DNA from: Paenibacillus albidus
Lineage (GTDB): Bacteria > Bacillota > Bacilli > Paenibacillales > Paenibacillaceae
Assembly (NCBI RefSeq): GCF_014644435.1
Contig: NZ_BMKR01000011.1
Coordinates: forward strand, 1 to 64,000
Length of the DNA: 64,000 nt
Direction of reading: 5' to 3'
Below, piece after piece: positions 17,375-26,729 of this stretch. Below the pieces are notes generated by a model. The model was not told the origin of the DNA, did not search any database, and saw only the letters and a program-made list of their open reading frames with translations. Position 1 is the first letter of the stretch. The number at the start of each line of letters is the position of its first letter. The position numbers and the translations under genes were made by a program.

Positions 17375-17757
17375 AACAAATAGGCCGTTATGTTCCCATC
17401 ATCCGGCCCGGACTGCTGCTTTTTGACCCACAGGAAGAGAATCGAATCCACATCGGCATTGCCCGTGGTCTTCCCCTCGACAGCCTGTCGGGTGTATGTC
17501 CAAGCTCCATCACTTTCCGCTGAATAGCCTCGGGCCACCGAAGCCAGGTATTCCTCACTGTCCTGCAGGGCGAGGGACTCAGCCAGCTTGACCCAAGCCA
17601 GCATGAGTTGCTTGTCCGCCACCACCGGGAAGGGAACGGGCAGATACAGCTCAATCCGGGTCTGCGCATCATCAATATATTGATCCAGTTGCTCTGCTGT
17701 CGCCTCCTGTACGGCACTGACACGGCTGCGGGACTTAAGGAGTGTCGTTGTCAGCAT
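17371..17757 (-). CDS. Head-tail adaptor, YqbG (DUF3199)-like
   Basis: A 128-residue protein. The ATG at 17757 is preferred over the GTG at 17766 because it has a purine-rich RBS (GGAAGGCGG) at suitable distance. EATAEQLDQYIDDAQTRIELYLP and KLAESLALQDSEEYLASVARGY match the gp6/YqbG adaptor pattern, an alpha-helical ring beneath the portal. It overlaps the HeH-domain gene by 23 bases. Confidence 0.7.
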   Translation of the reverse strand: MLTTTLLKSRSRVSAVQEATAEQLDQYIDDAQTRIELYLPVPFPVVADKQLMLAWVKLAESLALQDSEEYLASVARGYSAESDGAWTYTRQAVEGKTTGNADVDSILFLWVKKQQSGPDDGNITAYLL

Positions 17758-18040
17758 CCGGCACACCGCCGCCTTCCAGCGCCTTCAGGGCGGCGATCAG
17801 CTCCGGCTTTTTCATGTCTGCGAAACCTTCAATGCCGACTCTCTTCGCTTTGTCCTTCAGTTGGACAACAGTCAGATCCTCCAATGGGATGACTTTTTCC
17901 TCGTTGATCTCGAAATCAGGGTGCTCCCGCAAATGCTTCAGCGCCGCCTCATTGTCCACCAGTACCGGCTTGGCAGGTTCAAACCGAATGCTATGCAGCC
18001 GAAGGGAGGCGTTCTTGCCTCGGTAGGTTACATATGGCAT
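17735..18040 (-). CDS. YqbF-like protein with HeH/LEM-type domain
   Basis: A 101-residue protein. The N-terminus (PYVTYRGKNASLRLHSIRF) resembles the YqbF domain; the C-terminal part VVQLKDKAKRVGIEGFADMKKPELIAAL is a clear HeH/SAP-like helix-extended-helix motif (residues 58-86), often DNA-binding. It sits right behind the capsid gene, overlapping it by one base. The role in head completion is inferred from position. Confidence 0.7.
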   Translation of the reverse strand: MPYVTYRGKNASLRLHSIRFEPAKPVLVDNEAALKHLREHPDFEINEEKVIPLEDLTVVQLKDKAKRVGIEGFADMKKPELIAALKALEGGGVPDADNDTP

Positions 18041-18987
18041 TAAAACTCCACCCCTTTCACATAGGCCAGAGCCTGCGGCTCTTCAAAAATGGAGTCAAAG
18101 TCGGAGTGGATGGCGTAGAAACGCTTATCCGTCCAAATAGCTTCCTTGCCCTCTGTCGTTTTGCGAATCTGCATGTCGTAAGTGTGGACCATAGCAAAGT
18201 TCGGTTGATAAGTGAAAAGAATATCTCCCTCCGGCATGCTCCATACATCTTCCACATCGTAGGCATTGACCTTCTTGACGCCGCCGGTGATTTGCAACTG
18301 AATGGACGCGCTTGTGTCCTTCTCAGCCAGTTTCTGCAGCCGTTTGCTAAAAGTGTTCGGATGCATGAAATATTTGAATATGCCCCCGGCCCGGTACCGG
18401 GTTGGAATTGCACGTTCCACTTCGAATAGAACGCCAGTTTTTTCAGCGGCCGACAGTGTTGTCCAGTCCAGATAATGCCCCGTGGTACGGGCCTTCTTCA
18501 GCCACCCGTCATTGATACTCAAAAACTCATAATCCGGGTCAGTATTAGGGGTTGCGGTATCACCATTGAAGCCAATATCCTGCATGTTTTCCCCGTAATT
18601 CTTAGCCATCGCACGCATAATAATATCTTCAGCGTTTTGGCCACGGACCCGCTGCGTTTGACGAATGAATTCTTCCGTAATGTCGAACGGAACGATTACA
18701 GGCACTACCGAATATGGAATCTGTGGGAAGGTCAGCCCTGGTGTATTGGTTGCCATGATGTTCTCTTTTTTACTACGCATATTCCGGCCGCGAACACCGA
18801 CTTTATCGATGGTCCCTTTGGAGCTCTTCCGGTTTTCATGACGAATTCCTTTCAGGAAGCTATTCGCCTCATACGCCATATCCGTGAAGGCTTCGACTTC
18901 CTCATAGTTCAGAGCATTCTGGTCCATCGGTGTAACGATGGTGGATTTCTGGATGCTGGTTCTGGCGATATTCCCGTTTGTTCTCAT
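18040..18987 (-). CDS. xkdG: Major capsid protein (XkdG-like)
   Basis: The start is placed at the second ATG (18987) because GGGGGA lies 8-9 bases before it but only 1 base before the first ATG. The 315-residue product has the family pattern: NYEEVEAFTDMAYEANSFLK near the N-terminus, YSVVPVIVPFDITEEFIRQ, GENMQDIGFNGDTATPNTDPDYEFLSINDGWL in the spine region, and the C-terminal HSDFDSIFEEPQALAYVKGVEF. HK97-type fold is expected. It follows the protease/scaffold gene. Confidence 0.85.
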   Translation of the reverse strand: MRTNGNIARTSIQKSTIVTPMDQNALNYEEVEAFTDMAYEANSFLKGIRHENRKSSKGTIDKVGVRGRNMRSKKENIMATNTPGLTFPQIPYSVVPVIVPFDITEEFIRQTQRVRGQNAEDIIMRAMAKNYGENMQDIGFNGDTATPNTDPDYEFLSINDGWLKKARTTGHYLDWTTLSAAEKTGVLFEVERAIPTRYRAGGIFKYFMHPNTFSKRLQKLAEKDTSASIQLQITGGVKKVNAYDVEDVWSMPEGDILFTYQPNFAMVHTYDMQIRKTTEGKEAIWTDKRFYAIHSDFDSIFEEPQALAYVKGVEF

Positions 18988-19008
18988 GGTCTGCATTCCC
19001 CCTTCAAT

Positions 19009-20250
19009 TTACAGAAAGCGTCCGAAACTAACGGCGCCTTCTGATTTACTGATTTCTTCTTGTTCGTCTCCCTGAGCCGATGCACCACGGCTATTCTTTA
19101 CCAACTGCACGTCAGCTGCCAGCGTCTGCATCTGCTGACTCAGCGGTGCAAGAGCCTTGGCAATGGCGTCGGTAATTGCAGTCTCTTCTGCGGTAGCAGC
19201 TGGAGCAGCATCACCTGCAGATTGCTCACCTTCGACACCTTCTTCTTTCTTCAGCTCCGCAATCTCTGCCGTCAGGCCTTCCACCTGCTTAGCGATCGGA
19301 GCCAACGCGGCCGTTACAGCCTTGGCAATATCTTCAGCTTTCAAATCGTCTTCCTCCTTGGGCTCTTCCTCTTGGGGAGCCGTTTTATTCTTCAGTTCGG
19401 TCAAAGCTGCAATAGCATCGTCGACGTGTTTCAGGTTGCCAGCGGAAATCTTCTTGCCGGCTTTGGCAATCTGCTCCGGTGGCGTGCCAATGGCTTTCAC
19501 AATGTCCTCTTTGGTCAGTACATCTTCAGCAATGTCCACAAAATCTTGAAGGGCTTCCCGGATGGTCTCCGGATCAGTCTCCATTCCACTTTGCCAGCTG
19601 TCCCAATTAAAAAGAACCGAGTTCAGGGCATCCTGTGCCGCCCAAAATTCTCGATTCTTCCGGTTCTTATTGTATTTGTCAGCAACTGCGCCTTTTTCAA
19701 TCAGGCCACCCAGTGCTTTGGCTATCCGGCTCAAGATTCCCTTGGATACCTCCTCTTCCTCCTCAATCTCTTCCCGCTTACCGACGCCCCACATGGAAAA
19801 GCCGGTAATCTCGCCCTTCTGGATATCTTCCCAGGTGTCGTCGTCCGTCACCTTCACACCAGCAACCCAGGAACCTTTGATGATCACCTGTTCCCCGATT
19901 TCCATGTCACAAGGAGCAATGTAAGATTCAACAACATACCCCTTGTCAGCGTCCAGATCATGCTGTTTGTCGATATTGTAGGTATGCTGTTTTTCCATAA
20001 ATAGATGGGCTGCCTTTTCAATCTCTTCAGCATCCATTTGATCATCGTGAGCGTCTGCTACATCAGGTTGGTATACGACACCGATTACAACCCGCTTGGC
20101 CTCGTCAACCTTGGCGATTTGAACCTGCTTCTGGATGGCACCGGCTTGGTCGGCTTTCTGAGCCTTGATGATGGCAAACGGTACGCCGTTGGCGCCCTTG
20201 TCTACCAAAGAGATGTGCGTGATCTTAGCGTCTTTCAGTTTAAAAGTCAT
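19009..20250 (-). CDS. xkdF: XkdF-type prohead serine protease with scaffold-like C-terminus
   Basis: A 413-residue protein. Residues 1-180 form an XkdF/peptidase S78_2 domain (ITHISLVDKGANGVPFAIIK, VVIGVVYQPDVADAHDDQMD, YNIDKQHDLDADKGYVVESYIA, GSWVAGVKVTDDDTW, GFSMWGVGKREE). The rest is acidic and helical (QEEEPKEEDDLKAEDIAKAV, a coiled coil around 315-345), as expected for a scaffold region. It probably matures the prohead. The next upstream structural gene is the minor head protein, separated from it here by an inserted moron. Confidence 0.85.
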   Translation of the reverse strand: MTFKLKDAKITHISLVDKGANGVPFAIIKAQKADQAGAIQKQVQIAKVDEAKRVVIGVVYQPDVADAHDDQMDAEEIEKAAHLFMEKQHTYNIDKQHDLDADKGYVVESYIAPCDMEIGEQVIIKGSWVAGVKVTDDDTWEDIQKGEITGFSMWGVGKREEIEEEEEVSKGILSRIAKALGGLIEKGAVADKYNKNRKNREFWAAQDALNSVLFNWDSWQSGMETDPETIREALQDFVDIAEDVLTKEDIVKAIGTPPEQIAKAGKKISAGNLKHVDDAIAALTELKNKTAPQEEEPKEEDDLKAEDIAKAVTAALAPIAKQVEGLTAEIAELKKEEGVEGEQSAGDAAPAATAEETAITDAIAKALAPLSQQMQTLAADVQLVKNSRGASAQGDEQEEISKSEGAVSFGRFL

Positions 20251-20271
20251 GTTATGTTCTCACCTCCTCTC

Positions 20272-20300
20272 AAAAAAAGAAGCCGCTATTTTGCGACTTC
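20272..20300 (-). terminator. Terminator of the 20306-20878 moron
   Basis: Eight-pair stem GAAGTCGC/GCGGCTTC with a six-base loop, followed by seven T residues on the - strand. Confidence 0.75.
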
Positions 20301-20305
20301 AAGTT

Positions 20306-20878
20306 TTAATGATTACTTGACATATAAATATCAAATGCTATAAGTTCTTCTTTTTTGATTTCCGCTTCATCCTCGCCCCAATACTCTGTTCCTGAATGAC
20401 CGTTTTCTCTCAAATCCCTAACTATTGAGGTGTATCGATACTTCTCTTTATCAGGGATACCACCATGAGCTCCGAAATACTTTTGCACAAGGTTATAAGG
20501 AATCGTTGCCTCTTCATTAAATTCACGAAACTTATTTATTGTTCGGAGGCTAATACCCCATCTAATCGAGGCCTCCATTTTTGATATCCTTTTCATCTCA
20601 TCAATCTCAAAGGGGCCATCAATATGACTAACTTCTCTACGTCTTAAATAGCCTACCCTATTGTCATTAGTTACTACTAAAATTGAATGGCCTAAACCGA
20701 TGAGCCAATCTTTTATATAAAAAGCATCTTTCTCTAGAGCATATATACCCGTTCTTTTGGAATAGATATTGCATGGGAAAATGCGACCTCCTGGATAGTC
20801 CAGCCACAATCCATGTTTGTTTCTTATTCGTATTTGAAAAGCATACAAATTATTAAACTCAAATTGATTAATTTTCAT
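20306..20878 (-). CDS. AT-rich moron, unknown function
   Basis: Start set at 20878 (MKINQFEFNNLYAFQIRIRN) with a perfect AGGAGGT seven bases upstream; a further upstream ATG lacks an RBS. The 190-residue product is soluble, basic in the middle and acidic at the end. The segment RRREVSHIDGPFEIDEMKRISKMEASIRWGIS might hold a helix-turn-helix, but I do not recognise a family. It separates the minor head gene from the XkdF gene, is much AT-richer than both, and ends in its own terminator. Confidence 0.7.
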   Translation of the reverse strand: MKINQFEFNNLYAFQIRIRNKHGLWLDYPGGRIFPCNIYSKRTGIYALEKDAFYIKDWLIGLGHSILVVTNDNRVGYLRRREVSHIDGPFEIDEMKRISKMEASIRWGISLRTINKFREFNEEATIPYNLVQKYFGAHGGIPDKEKYRYTSIVRDLRENGHSGTEYWGEDEAEIKKEELIAFDIYMSSNH

Positions 20879-20952
20879 GATGACCTCCTGAATATATTGA
20901 AATAAACAAAGCATATTCCAATATTTCTCGGGAGTCTATTAAATTTATAACG

Positions 20953-21783
20953 TTATAGTAAAACAGATTGCATCGTGCACCGGCACTGGATAATCTCCTC
21001 CGGTCGTCCTGAAGGATCCCCGGGGAACATAAGCTTGCTCTTACCGACCTCAAAGGGCTTGTCCAGCGGTTGCACCTGTCCATTTGCCTTCTTATGTGTC
21101 TTCCGGGTCCGGTCGCCCTTGGAAGAACGCCATTTCTTACCGGTGACAACATCCGACTGCTTCCAGCCTTCCAGCTTCCCACCATTGGCAGCTGCTGTGC
21201 TCATGGTCCGGGAAACGGTAATGGCCCGTTCCATGTTGAACGGGCCAGCATCACCTTTAGCTGCCGCAGCGCTGATCTCACGTACCAGCAGTGCCCTTTC
21301 GGAAGGTGTCTTGCCCTCCTTGATGGCCTTCTGGAATGCCCTGGTCATAACGTCCGCACTGGTTCCGTTCATGTCTGGAACCAGCTTTTGCAGATTCTTT
21401 GCAAATCGTGAAGCGGCCTTGTTTTTGACGGACCATGTTTTGTCAGGATCAAGCTCTATCAGTTCCGTTTCGCCGGCCAGATGATAAAGCGGTTGAAAAG
21501 CATCATACACCGCCTGCTCGAATTGGATCGTGAACAGCTCTCCGGTCTGTACCGATACCAGCACCTTACCCAGTTCTCCAATATCAATCAGCAAATCCTC
21601 GCTGAGTTCAAGAATGGCATCGTGCAGTTCCTTCCCTTGCAGCTCAAGGATCTCGACAATCCGCATCTCCCCCTGCTTGTAAAGCTCCTCCAGGACCGCA
21701 CGCTCAGCATGGGTCAGTTCCAGGCTGTCCAGGAACTCGGTGTCGTCCGCTTTTGCGATTAGCTCCCAGCAATCCTTACACAT
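20953..21783 (-). CDS. Minor head protein (Mu gpF / SPP1 gp7-like)
   Basis: A 276-residue head morphogenesis protein. The C-terminal half has the gpF pattern: ERALLVREISAAAAKGD, RAITVSRTMSTAAANGGKLEGWKQS, KKWRSSKGDRTRKTHKKANGQ and the terminal IIQCRCTMQSVL (HxxxxG..V and CRC motifs). The N-terminus CKDCW carries a CxxC pair. The start overlaps the portal stop and has GAGGT upstream. Confidence 0.85.
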   Translation of the reverse strand: MCKDCWELIAKADDTEFLDSLELTHAERAVLEELYKQGEMRIVEILELQGKELHDAILELSEDLLIDIGELGKVLVSVQTGELFTIQFEQAVYDAFQPLYHLAGETELIELDPDKTWSVKNKAASRFAKNLQKLVPDMNGTSADVMTRAFQKAIKEGKTPSERALLVREISAAAAKGDAGPFNMERAITVSRTMSTAAANGGKLEGWKQSDVVTGKKWRSSKGDRTRKTHKKANGQVQPLDKPFEVGKSKLMFPGDPSGRPEEIIQCRCTMQSVLL

Positions 21784-23254
21784 GGCCGGTTACCTCATCA
21801 TGACTCTGCCGCAGCAGGCGCTTGGCAATGGTGGCCACACGTTCCTGCAGGTCGTTCACATCGGAGTCAGGCTCAGGCACGGTTATAGCCGACTGGCTGT
21901 TCACAAGCTGTGCGATCGGTGTATCCAGGTATTCGGTGCTGTACTTGGACTCATCAATGGTAGTATCCAGCACTTCTTCTGCAATAGGAATCAGATCCCG
22001 GACCAGCATAATACCGTTGTCAGCAATAAAGTCCAGCAGCGCCTTGCGGTTCTCTGGATCGATAATGCGCGGCCCCCGCAGGGTCACTTTCACACGAAAG
22101 ATGCCCATAGCTGGAAACAGACGTTTGTTAAAGATTTCGTCCATAATCCACTTGCGGTACGGCTCAAATACTTGTTCTTCAGCAAACTGCAGCGCCGCCT
22201 GAGCCGTCGCTCGGTTGTAGTCGGAACTCTGACCAACCAAAATGGGTGGAAGCCGGAACGGAGACAGGATGTCTGCCTTCTTCTCTTTGCCGTATTCCAG
22301 GAACAGTGCATCTTGCTGAAGCAGATCGTTTAACTTATCCAGCTTAATGGCCACCTTCTCGACCTTTTCATCCAGCGGCCCACCGGTCTCCTCCCCGATC
22401 GCTTCCAGGTACAAGATGCCTCCCTGGGATTGCGATCCCTTGACGTTTCGCAGCAGCTCCATCGATTGCTTGGTCAGCCGGCCATTGGTCACGGTCAGCA
22501 GCATGGAAAGCATGCGGCCATTGGAGAAATAAGAAACGTTTAGCTCCTCCGCCTCCCGGCTGCCGACCACTCCCGGCGCATTCCCGAACCAACGGGGCTC
22601 CCCATATGGTCCGTCACTTCCTAGCTTCAAGGGGATGATCTGATTGCCCTCACCCTCGGTTCCAAATGGTCGGAACCATACCACAGACTGCCCGCGCTTC
22701 ATAGCGTACTTTCGCGCGTAAATGTCCTGTGAGAACTCCTCGACCTTCTTCGATGACCGAATCAGCCGCTTCCGCTTGATCGTCACCTTATCAGTTTCTC
22801 GTGTGCAGCGTACATATTTGGGATTCATCCGGTAGAGTGTCGGGAATTCGCTGCCGGCAGGCCAGGCAACCTCCACATTTGCATTCCCGCTACTCTCAAT
22901 ATCCTCAATTAGAGAACTGATGATTTCATCCGGCGTATCCTCCAGGTTGCAGGTCTCCAGAAACTTGTCGGCCCTGTTCCATTCCTCCTGCGCCGTCTGA
23001 TCGCTCTCCCCCGGAATGTACTCCAAAGCAATGCCGTAGCCGGCAATGTTACGCTTGTATGCCTCAATGCACTGAGGAATAATGTTGCTGTTCTTTACCA
23101 GCAGCTTGCAGGAAGCAGGGTCGTTGCCAGGAGGGAAAGGCAGCAGCCCGTGCTGATCATAGAGGTTTTCAAAACTATCCGGCAGCTGCGCGCTGGAAGG
23201 GATATGCCGGTCCTCTGCTTTAGATATCTGGAACCACTGTGCTTCACCGCTCAT
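21776..23254 (-). CDS. xkdE: Portal protein (XkdE-like)
   Basis: A 492-residue portal. Family features: FENLYDQHGLLPFPPGNDPASCKLLVKNSNIIPQCIEAYKRNI at the N-terminus, SGNANVEVAW, YRMNPKYVRCTRE, YGEPRWFGNAPGVVGSREAEELNVSYFSNG and the C-terminal VRDLIPIAEEVLDT. This is the PBSX XkdE / phage P2 gpQ-type portal, forming the dodecameric DNA gate. It directly follows the large terminase gene. Confidence 0.9.
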   Translation of the reverse strand: MSGEAQWFQISKAEDRHIPSSAQLPDSFENLYDQHGLLPFPPGNDPASCKLLVKNSNIIPQCIEAYKRNIAGYGIALEYIPGESDQTAQEEWNRADKFLETCNLEDTPDEIISSLIEDIESSGNANVEVAWPAGSEFPTLYRMNPKYVRCTRETDKVTIKRKRLIRSSKKVEEFSQDIYARKYAMKRGQSVVWFRPFGTEGEGNQIIPLKLGSDGPYGEPRWFGNAPGVVGSREAEELNVSYFSNGRMLSMLLTVTNGRLTKQSMELLRNVKGSQSQGGILYLEAIGEETGGPLDEKVEKVAIKLDKLNDLLQQDALFLEYGKEKKADILSPFRLPPILVGQSSDYNRATAQAALQFAEEQVFEPYRKWIMDEIFNKRLFPAMGIFRVKVTLRGPRIIDPENRKALLDFIADNGIMLVRDLIPIAEEVLDTTIDESKYSTEYLDTPIAQLVNSQSAITVPEPDSDVNDLQERVATIAKRLLRQSHDEVTGHV

Positions 23255-23257
23255 GCA

Positions 23258-24574
23258 TTACACCCACCCCACGTCATGATCTGATCGCTCCTCCCTGTCC
23301 TTTTTCCGCTGCTTCACACGCTGCAGCAGGTAATCCGTATGGATGCCGTAGCGGCGCGCGTCACAGGTATGGTCATTTTGCTTAATGGGCTTGTCCTCGC
23401 CTCGTTCGGCTGCTTTTTCATCCCATACGTAAGACACCAACTCCTGAAGGGAATTGGTGTTGTCAGAGCAAATATACAGTTCATTGTTCTGAAACCGGTT
23501 AGACACCGTTTGAATCCCATCCAGCACCGTATTCACGGCAGCCCGGATGTTGACAATGCCCCGCTTCTGTAACTCAATAATAAAAGCCTTTGCTGACGGG
23601 TCGATGAAGATTGCATACTCATCACCGTCAAGAAAGGCTTCCAGGTCATCGGCATATTCGCCATTTGTTTTCTCACCTTTACGGCGGATGTTGTGGTAGT
23701 ACTCATCCAGCTCATAGTAGATGTTCCCGCGGACCCCATACTTTAGGAATGCCGTTGGGTTATTGGCACCGTAGTCGATACAAATGAACTTGCGGTCAAA
23801 CTTGCCCGGGAACCAGTCCCGCGCCTTCTTATGGACCGCGTCATTGAACTTGGAGAAGATAACTCCTTCAGCCATGACCCAAAGCCCCAGAATGTACCGT
23901 TGATAGAAGATCCCACTGTACATACGCCGGTACCGCTCCCGGACCCGTTCAGAAAGAGACAAGTTGTCCTCCATTGTAAAGTGCAGGTGTAGCGCATGTT
24001 TCTTCAGCAGTTGGTCCAGCCACTCCATTTTAAACCAATGATACGGGCCAGCCGGGTTGCAGTTAAACCACAGCTTCGCTCCGTCTACGGAACAACGAGC
24101 GGTAGCCTGATCAACGAAGGACTTCGGCATCAATGCCACTTCATCAAAGAACATGCCGGCCAGTGTAATCCCGGCAATCAAATCCTGCGAGCTTTCATCT
24201 CTTCCGCCGAACAAGAAAAACCGGTTGCTGATGAGCCCCCGGGTAACGGTCAGTACATTTTCAGATCGATTGTCATGCACATGATACCCACGGCTTGCCA
24301 GCATGCGCTTCAGTGGCCCGACCACGTTACGCCGGAGTGCACCGATTGTCTTGCCAGACATGCCGAATTGCTCTCCACGGAAGGTGTCGGTGGCCCAGGC
24401 AATGAATGAGAAGGACATGCAGACCGTCTTCCCAGCCCGGACCGAACCATCACAGATGATTGCATCCTTGTCTCGATGGGGACTCTCCAGCATCCACCAG
24501 GTCAAAACTTTCAACTGCTTATTGGAAAATGGAGCCCATTTAAACGCCGGAGGTTTGAGTTTAAGTTTCGCCAT
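23258..24574 (-). CDS. xtmB: Terminase large subunit (XtmB-like)
   Basis: ATG at 24574 chosen (GGAGTG RBS). The 438-residue motor/nuclease has Walker A GSVRAGKT (43-50), Walker B MFFDEVAL (141-148), coupling region FNCNPAGP (170-177), and RNase H-fold nuclease aspartates in FICIDYG (D267), IFIDPSAK (D325) and DHTCDARRYG (D401/D405). It packages DNA into the prohead with XtmA. It overlaps xtmA by 14 bases. Confidence 0.95.
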   Translation of the reverse strand: MAKLKLKPPAFKWAPFSNKQLKVLTWWMLESPHRDKDAIICDGSVRAGKTVCMSFSFIAWATDTFRGEQFGMSGKTIGALRRNVVGPLKRMLASRGYHVHDNRSENVLTVTRGLISNRFFLFGGRDESSQDLIAGITLAGMFFDEVALMPKSFVDQATARCSVDGAKLWFNCNPAGPYHWFKMEWLDQLLKKHALHLHFTMEDNLSLSERVRERYRRMYSGIFYQRYILGLWVMAEGVIFSKFNDAVHKKARDWFPGKFDRKFICIDYGANNPTAFLKYGVRGNIYYELDEYYHNIRRKGEKTNGEYADDLEAFLDGDEYAIFIDPSAKAFIIELQKRGIVNIRAAVNTVLDGIQTVSNRFQNNELYICSDNTNSLQELVSYVWDEKAAERGEDKPIKQNDHTCDARRYGIHTDYLLQRVKQRKKDREERSDHDVGWV

Positions 24575-25460
24575 CGTTCCACACTCCTGCAACCATACCC
24601 TTCAGTGCGTCCATAAATCCATCATCTTCGAAGTCTTCCTTACCCCCGCCCCTCAGCATCTGCAGCTCATACTCCATGGTTTCGATGCGGATGCGCTTCT
24701 CGTCGTCAGTCAAACGATTTTTGAGCTCAATGGCCCGGATCTTCTTATCCTGGATACGGGTCAGCGCCTCCTCCAGCTTCACAATGTCGTCCAGCTTACG
24801 GAAGCCCTTCTCCTCGATCTTCGACTCCATCATCTCATTCCGGCTATGCGGGATCTTCTTCGTGATGCCGGATTTCTCATCGTGAATCTCGGTAACTTCC
24901 TTGATAGCTTTCAACTCATAGAACACGTTACGCTCAGTTTCAGAGAGCCCGTCCATCAGGGCTTTGATGCGCTGCATCATGCGTCGCTCCCGGATAGTTA
25001 GAAGGTAAAGGGATTCATTCGCTTGGATAATCGGATCAGTGTCCACCTGATCGATGAGCTGCTGCTCCGTATCGGTCAGAGTATCCAACCAGATAGTTTC
25101 ATGCTCACCGGTTGTGACGGCCTTCTTGTTGCCAGGCGGCCCACCGGCCCCGCCGCTGTTCCCCTTGGCATTATTATTGCCCGACGGAGCACCTCCGCGA
25201 TTACCGACTGCGTTTTTGTTCCCTTTGGGAGCGCCGCGTTGTGGAGCGCTCCCTTTCGTTTCAAATGGAACGTTCCCATTGGATTCAGTTGGAACGCTCC
25301 CTTTGAGCTCATCCTCCCAACGGTCAACTGACTTCCATTTACGGACTTTATTTTCGCCAACAAAAAGAGCGGTGGCGATGTCCTTAAGCTTCATCGTTCC
25401 GCCGCTCTCGAGCCACATCTGTTTTGCTTTGTCCCGCTCGGGACTGCGTTCTCTGGCCAT
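24561..25460 (-). CDS. xtmA: Terminase small subunit (XtmA-like)
   Basis: ATG at 25460. A 299-residue protein with an N-terminal helix-turn-helix (KLKDIATALFVGENKVRKWKSVDRW, residues 23-47), a glycine/asparagine/lysine-rich linker with GNKNAVGNRGGAPSGN-type repeats (about 70-115), and a long C-terminal helical part including RRMMQRIKALMDGLSETE. This layout is typical of XtmA/TerS proteins, which bind the packaging site. Bases 25300-25330 encode the repeated SVPTESNGNVPF / SAPQ unit. Confidence 0.9.
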   Translation of the reverse strand: MARERSPERDKAKQMWLESGGTMKLKDIATALFVGENKVRKWKSVDRWEDELKGSVPTESNGNVPFETKGSAPQRGAPKGNKNAVGNRGGAPSGNNNAKGNSGGAGGPPGNKKAVTTGEHETIWLDTLTDTEQQLIDQVDTDPIIQANESLYLLTIRERRMMQRIKALMDGLSETERNVFYELKAIKEVTEIHDEKSGITKKIPHSRNEMMESKIEEKGFRKLDDIVKLEEALTRIQDKKIRAIELKNRLTDDEKRIRIETMEYELQMLRGGGKEDFEDDGFMDALKGMVAGVWNDGET

Positions 25461-25585
25461 GCTACACAATCACCACCCCCAAAAAATGTTCCAATTAAAG
25501 GATTCTTTAATCTATAAAACAATTACACGAAAATTTTCATTTTAATAAAACAACCTTTGACTATTTCTAAGTAAAAATACAATAC

Positions 25586-25619
25586 AAAAAAACCTGCGTA
25601 TCAGGTGCGCAGGTTTTTT
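25586..25619 (-). terminator. Terminator after secreted moron
   Basis: Eight-pair stem AACCTGCG/CGCAGGTT flanked by A and T runs, so it can act in both directions. It separates the secreted moron from xtmA. Confidence 0.8.
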
Positions 25620-25637
25620 GAAAGAAATATTTACTGC

Positions 25638-26156
25638 TTAATCAAGCTCGCCAGCTGTCTCTGCTAATCTCACGGCAATCGAACCGTTCAATTTGGAGCC
25701 ATCAGATGAAGTTACGCTAAAGCGTCTACCTGTAGTTGCTTTGTTGGTGTTTTTGATGATGTTAGTTTGACCGGGTAGAATATAAAACTCGCCCTGGTAA
25801 GCATTATTCATGTCTGTCATCAATGAGTTATAGCGTACAGTACTGTAATTAGCAATCCAGACTCTATAGTAGCCAAACGTGTTATCTGGGTAAAATTCGA
25901 CGGTCTGAGAACCGGTCGACGAAGTAAGAGCTTGATTTACGGGTTGATGAGACGCGAACGGCTGGAAGATCGAACCAGTGATCGTTGTGACCTCTATTCC
26001 ATCGTTCTCCACTACCTTAACGGTAGTAAACGGAGTCGAAGGCGTAACAGCATCAGAACTATCCGTAGTTGGGGCATCTTGAGCAAATGCCAATGGTACA
26101 GCTACCGCTAACGACATTGCGGCAGTCAAGCAGGAAAGCATAATCTTCTTTTTCAT
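25638..26156 (-). CDS. Secreted protein of unknown function, phage moron
   Basis: A 172-residue precursor with a classic signal peptide (MKKKIMLSCLTAAMSLAV..., cleavage after AFA-Q near residue 25). The mature part is threonine/serine-rich then beta-rich, with TGSQTVEFYPDNTFGYYRVWIANYS and the end GSKLNGSIAVRLAET. No family recognised. It lies just before the terminase genes, has a terminator behind it and 540 bases of AT-rich non-coding DNA before it, so it is probably expressed on its own in the lysogen. Confidence 0.8.
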   Translation of the reverse strand: MKKKIMLSCLTAAMSLAVAVPLAFAQDAPTTDSSDAVTPSTPFTTVKVVENDGIEVTTITGSIFQPFASHQPVNQALTSSTGSQTVEFYPDNTFGYYRVWIANYSTVRYNSLMTDMNNAYQGEFYILPGQTNIIKNTNKATTGRRFSVTSSDGSKLNGSIAVRLAETAGELD

Positions 26157-26484
26157 CCTAATCCAATCCCTCCATGTTTAAGTAGTAGCACAGGATTCTA
26201 TTTAATCCTTACATTTACTATATTACCATTATTTTGTATTGCCCATAAATACAAATTGTTACATTTGTTTGTCATTTTATACCATTTCAGTTCTAAAAGT
26301 AAGTAAGCATATAATAGGAGAATGGAAAATTAAATGCTAGTACATCATTTAAGAATCTCTTCATATTTATGATGAATTTACTCTGTCTTCAAACTTATAT
26401 AAAGAATCCCCCCCTCTTTTCTCGGTTGCTTGAAGGGAAGTTAAGAGGAATCGAAGTACGCGATAAGGACATGTTCACAACTTC
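26157..26484. other. AT-rich intergenic stretch
   Basis: About 330 bases of AT-rich sequence with no convincing ORF. It presumably holds the promoter of the secreted moron; a TAATAT at about 26218 is a possible -10, but I see no good -35 at the right distance. Confidence 0.5.
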
Positions 26485-26694
26485 TTAAATTTCATCTTTC
26501 TGCAGCTCGATATCTATCTCAATCAGTTTCTTCAGATCGTCCACCGTCTTAATCTCAATCCGACCGTCTTGGAAGTCCTTGACCCACTTGGCTATGCCGG
26601 CCTTTACGATCTTCCGGTACTGCGCCTTGCTTTCGAGGATACCGGCCATAATTTCGAGCTCATGTTGCAATAAAAGTTCATTTTTTGTTCCCAT
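26485..26694 (-). CDS. Small hypothetical protein
   Basis: ATG at 26694 (MGTKNELLLQHELEIMAGIL) with GAGGGGA seven bases before it; longer readings lack an RBS. A 69-residue acidic helical protein ending KKLIEIDIELQKDEI. Unknown function. It sits downstream of a strongly palindromic leader. Confidence 0.65.
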   Translation of the reverse strand: MGTKNELLLQHELEIMAGILESKAQYRKIVKAGIAKWVKDFQDGRIEIKTVDDLKKLIEIDIELQKDEI

Positions 26695-26729
26695 TGCGTT
26701 CCCCTCGGCTTCCGTGTATATTTGGAAAC

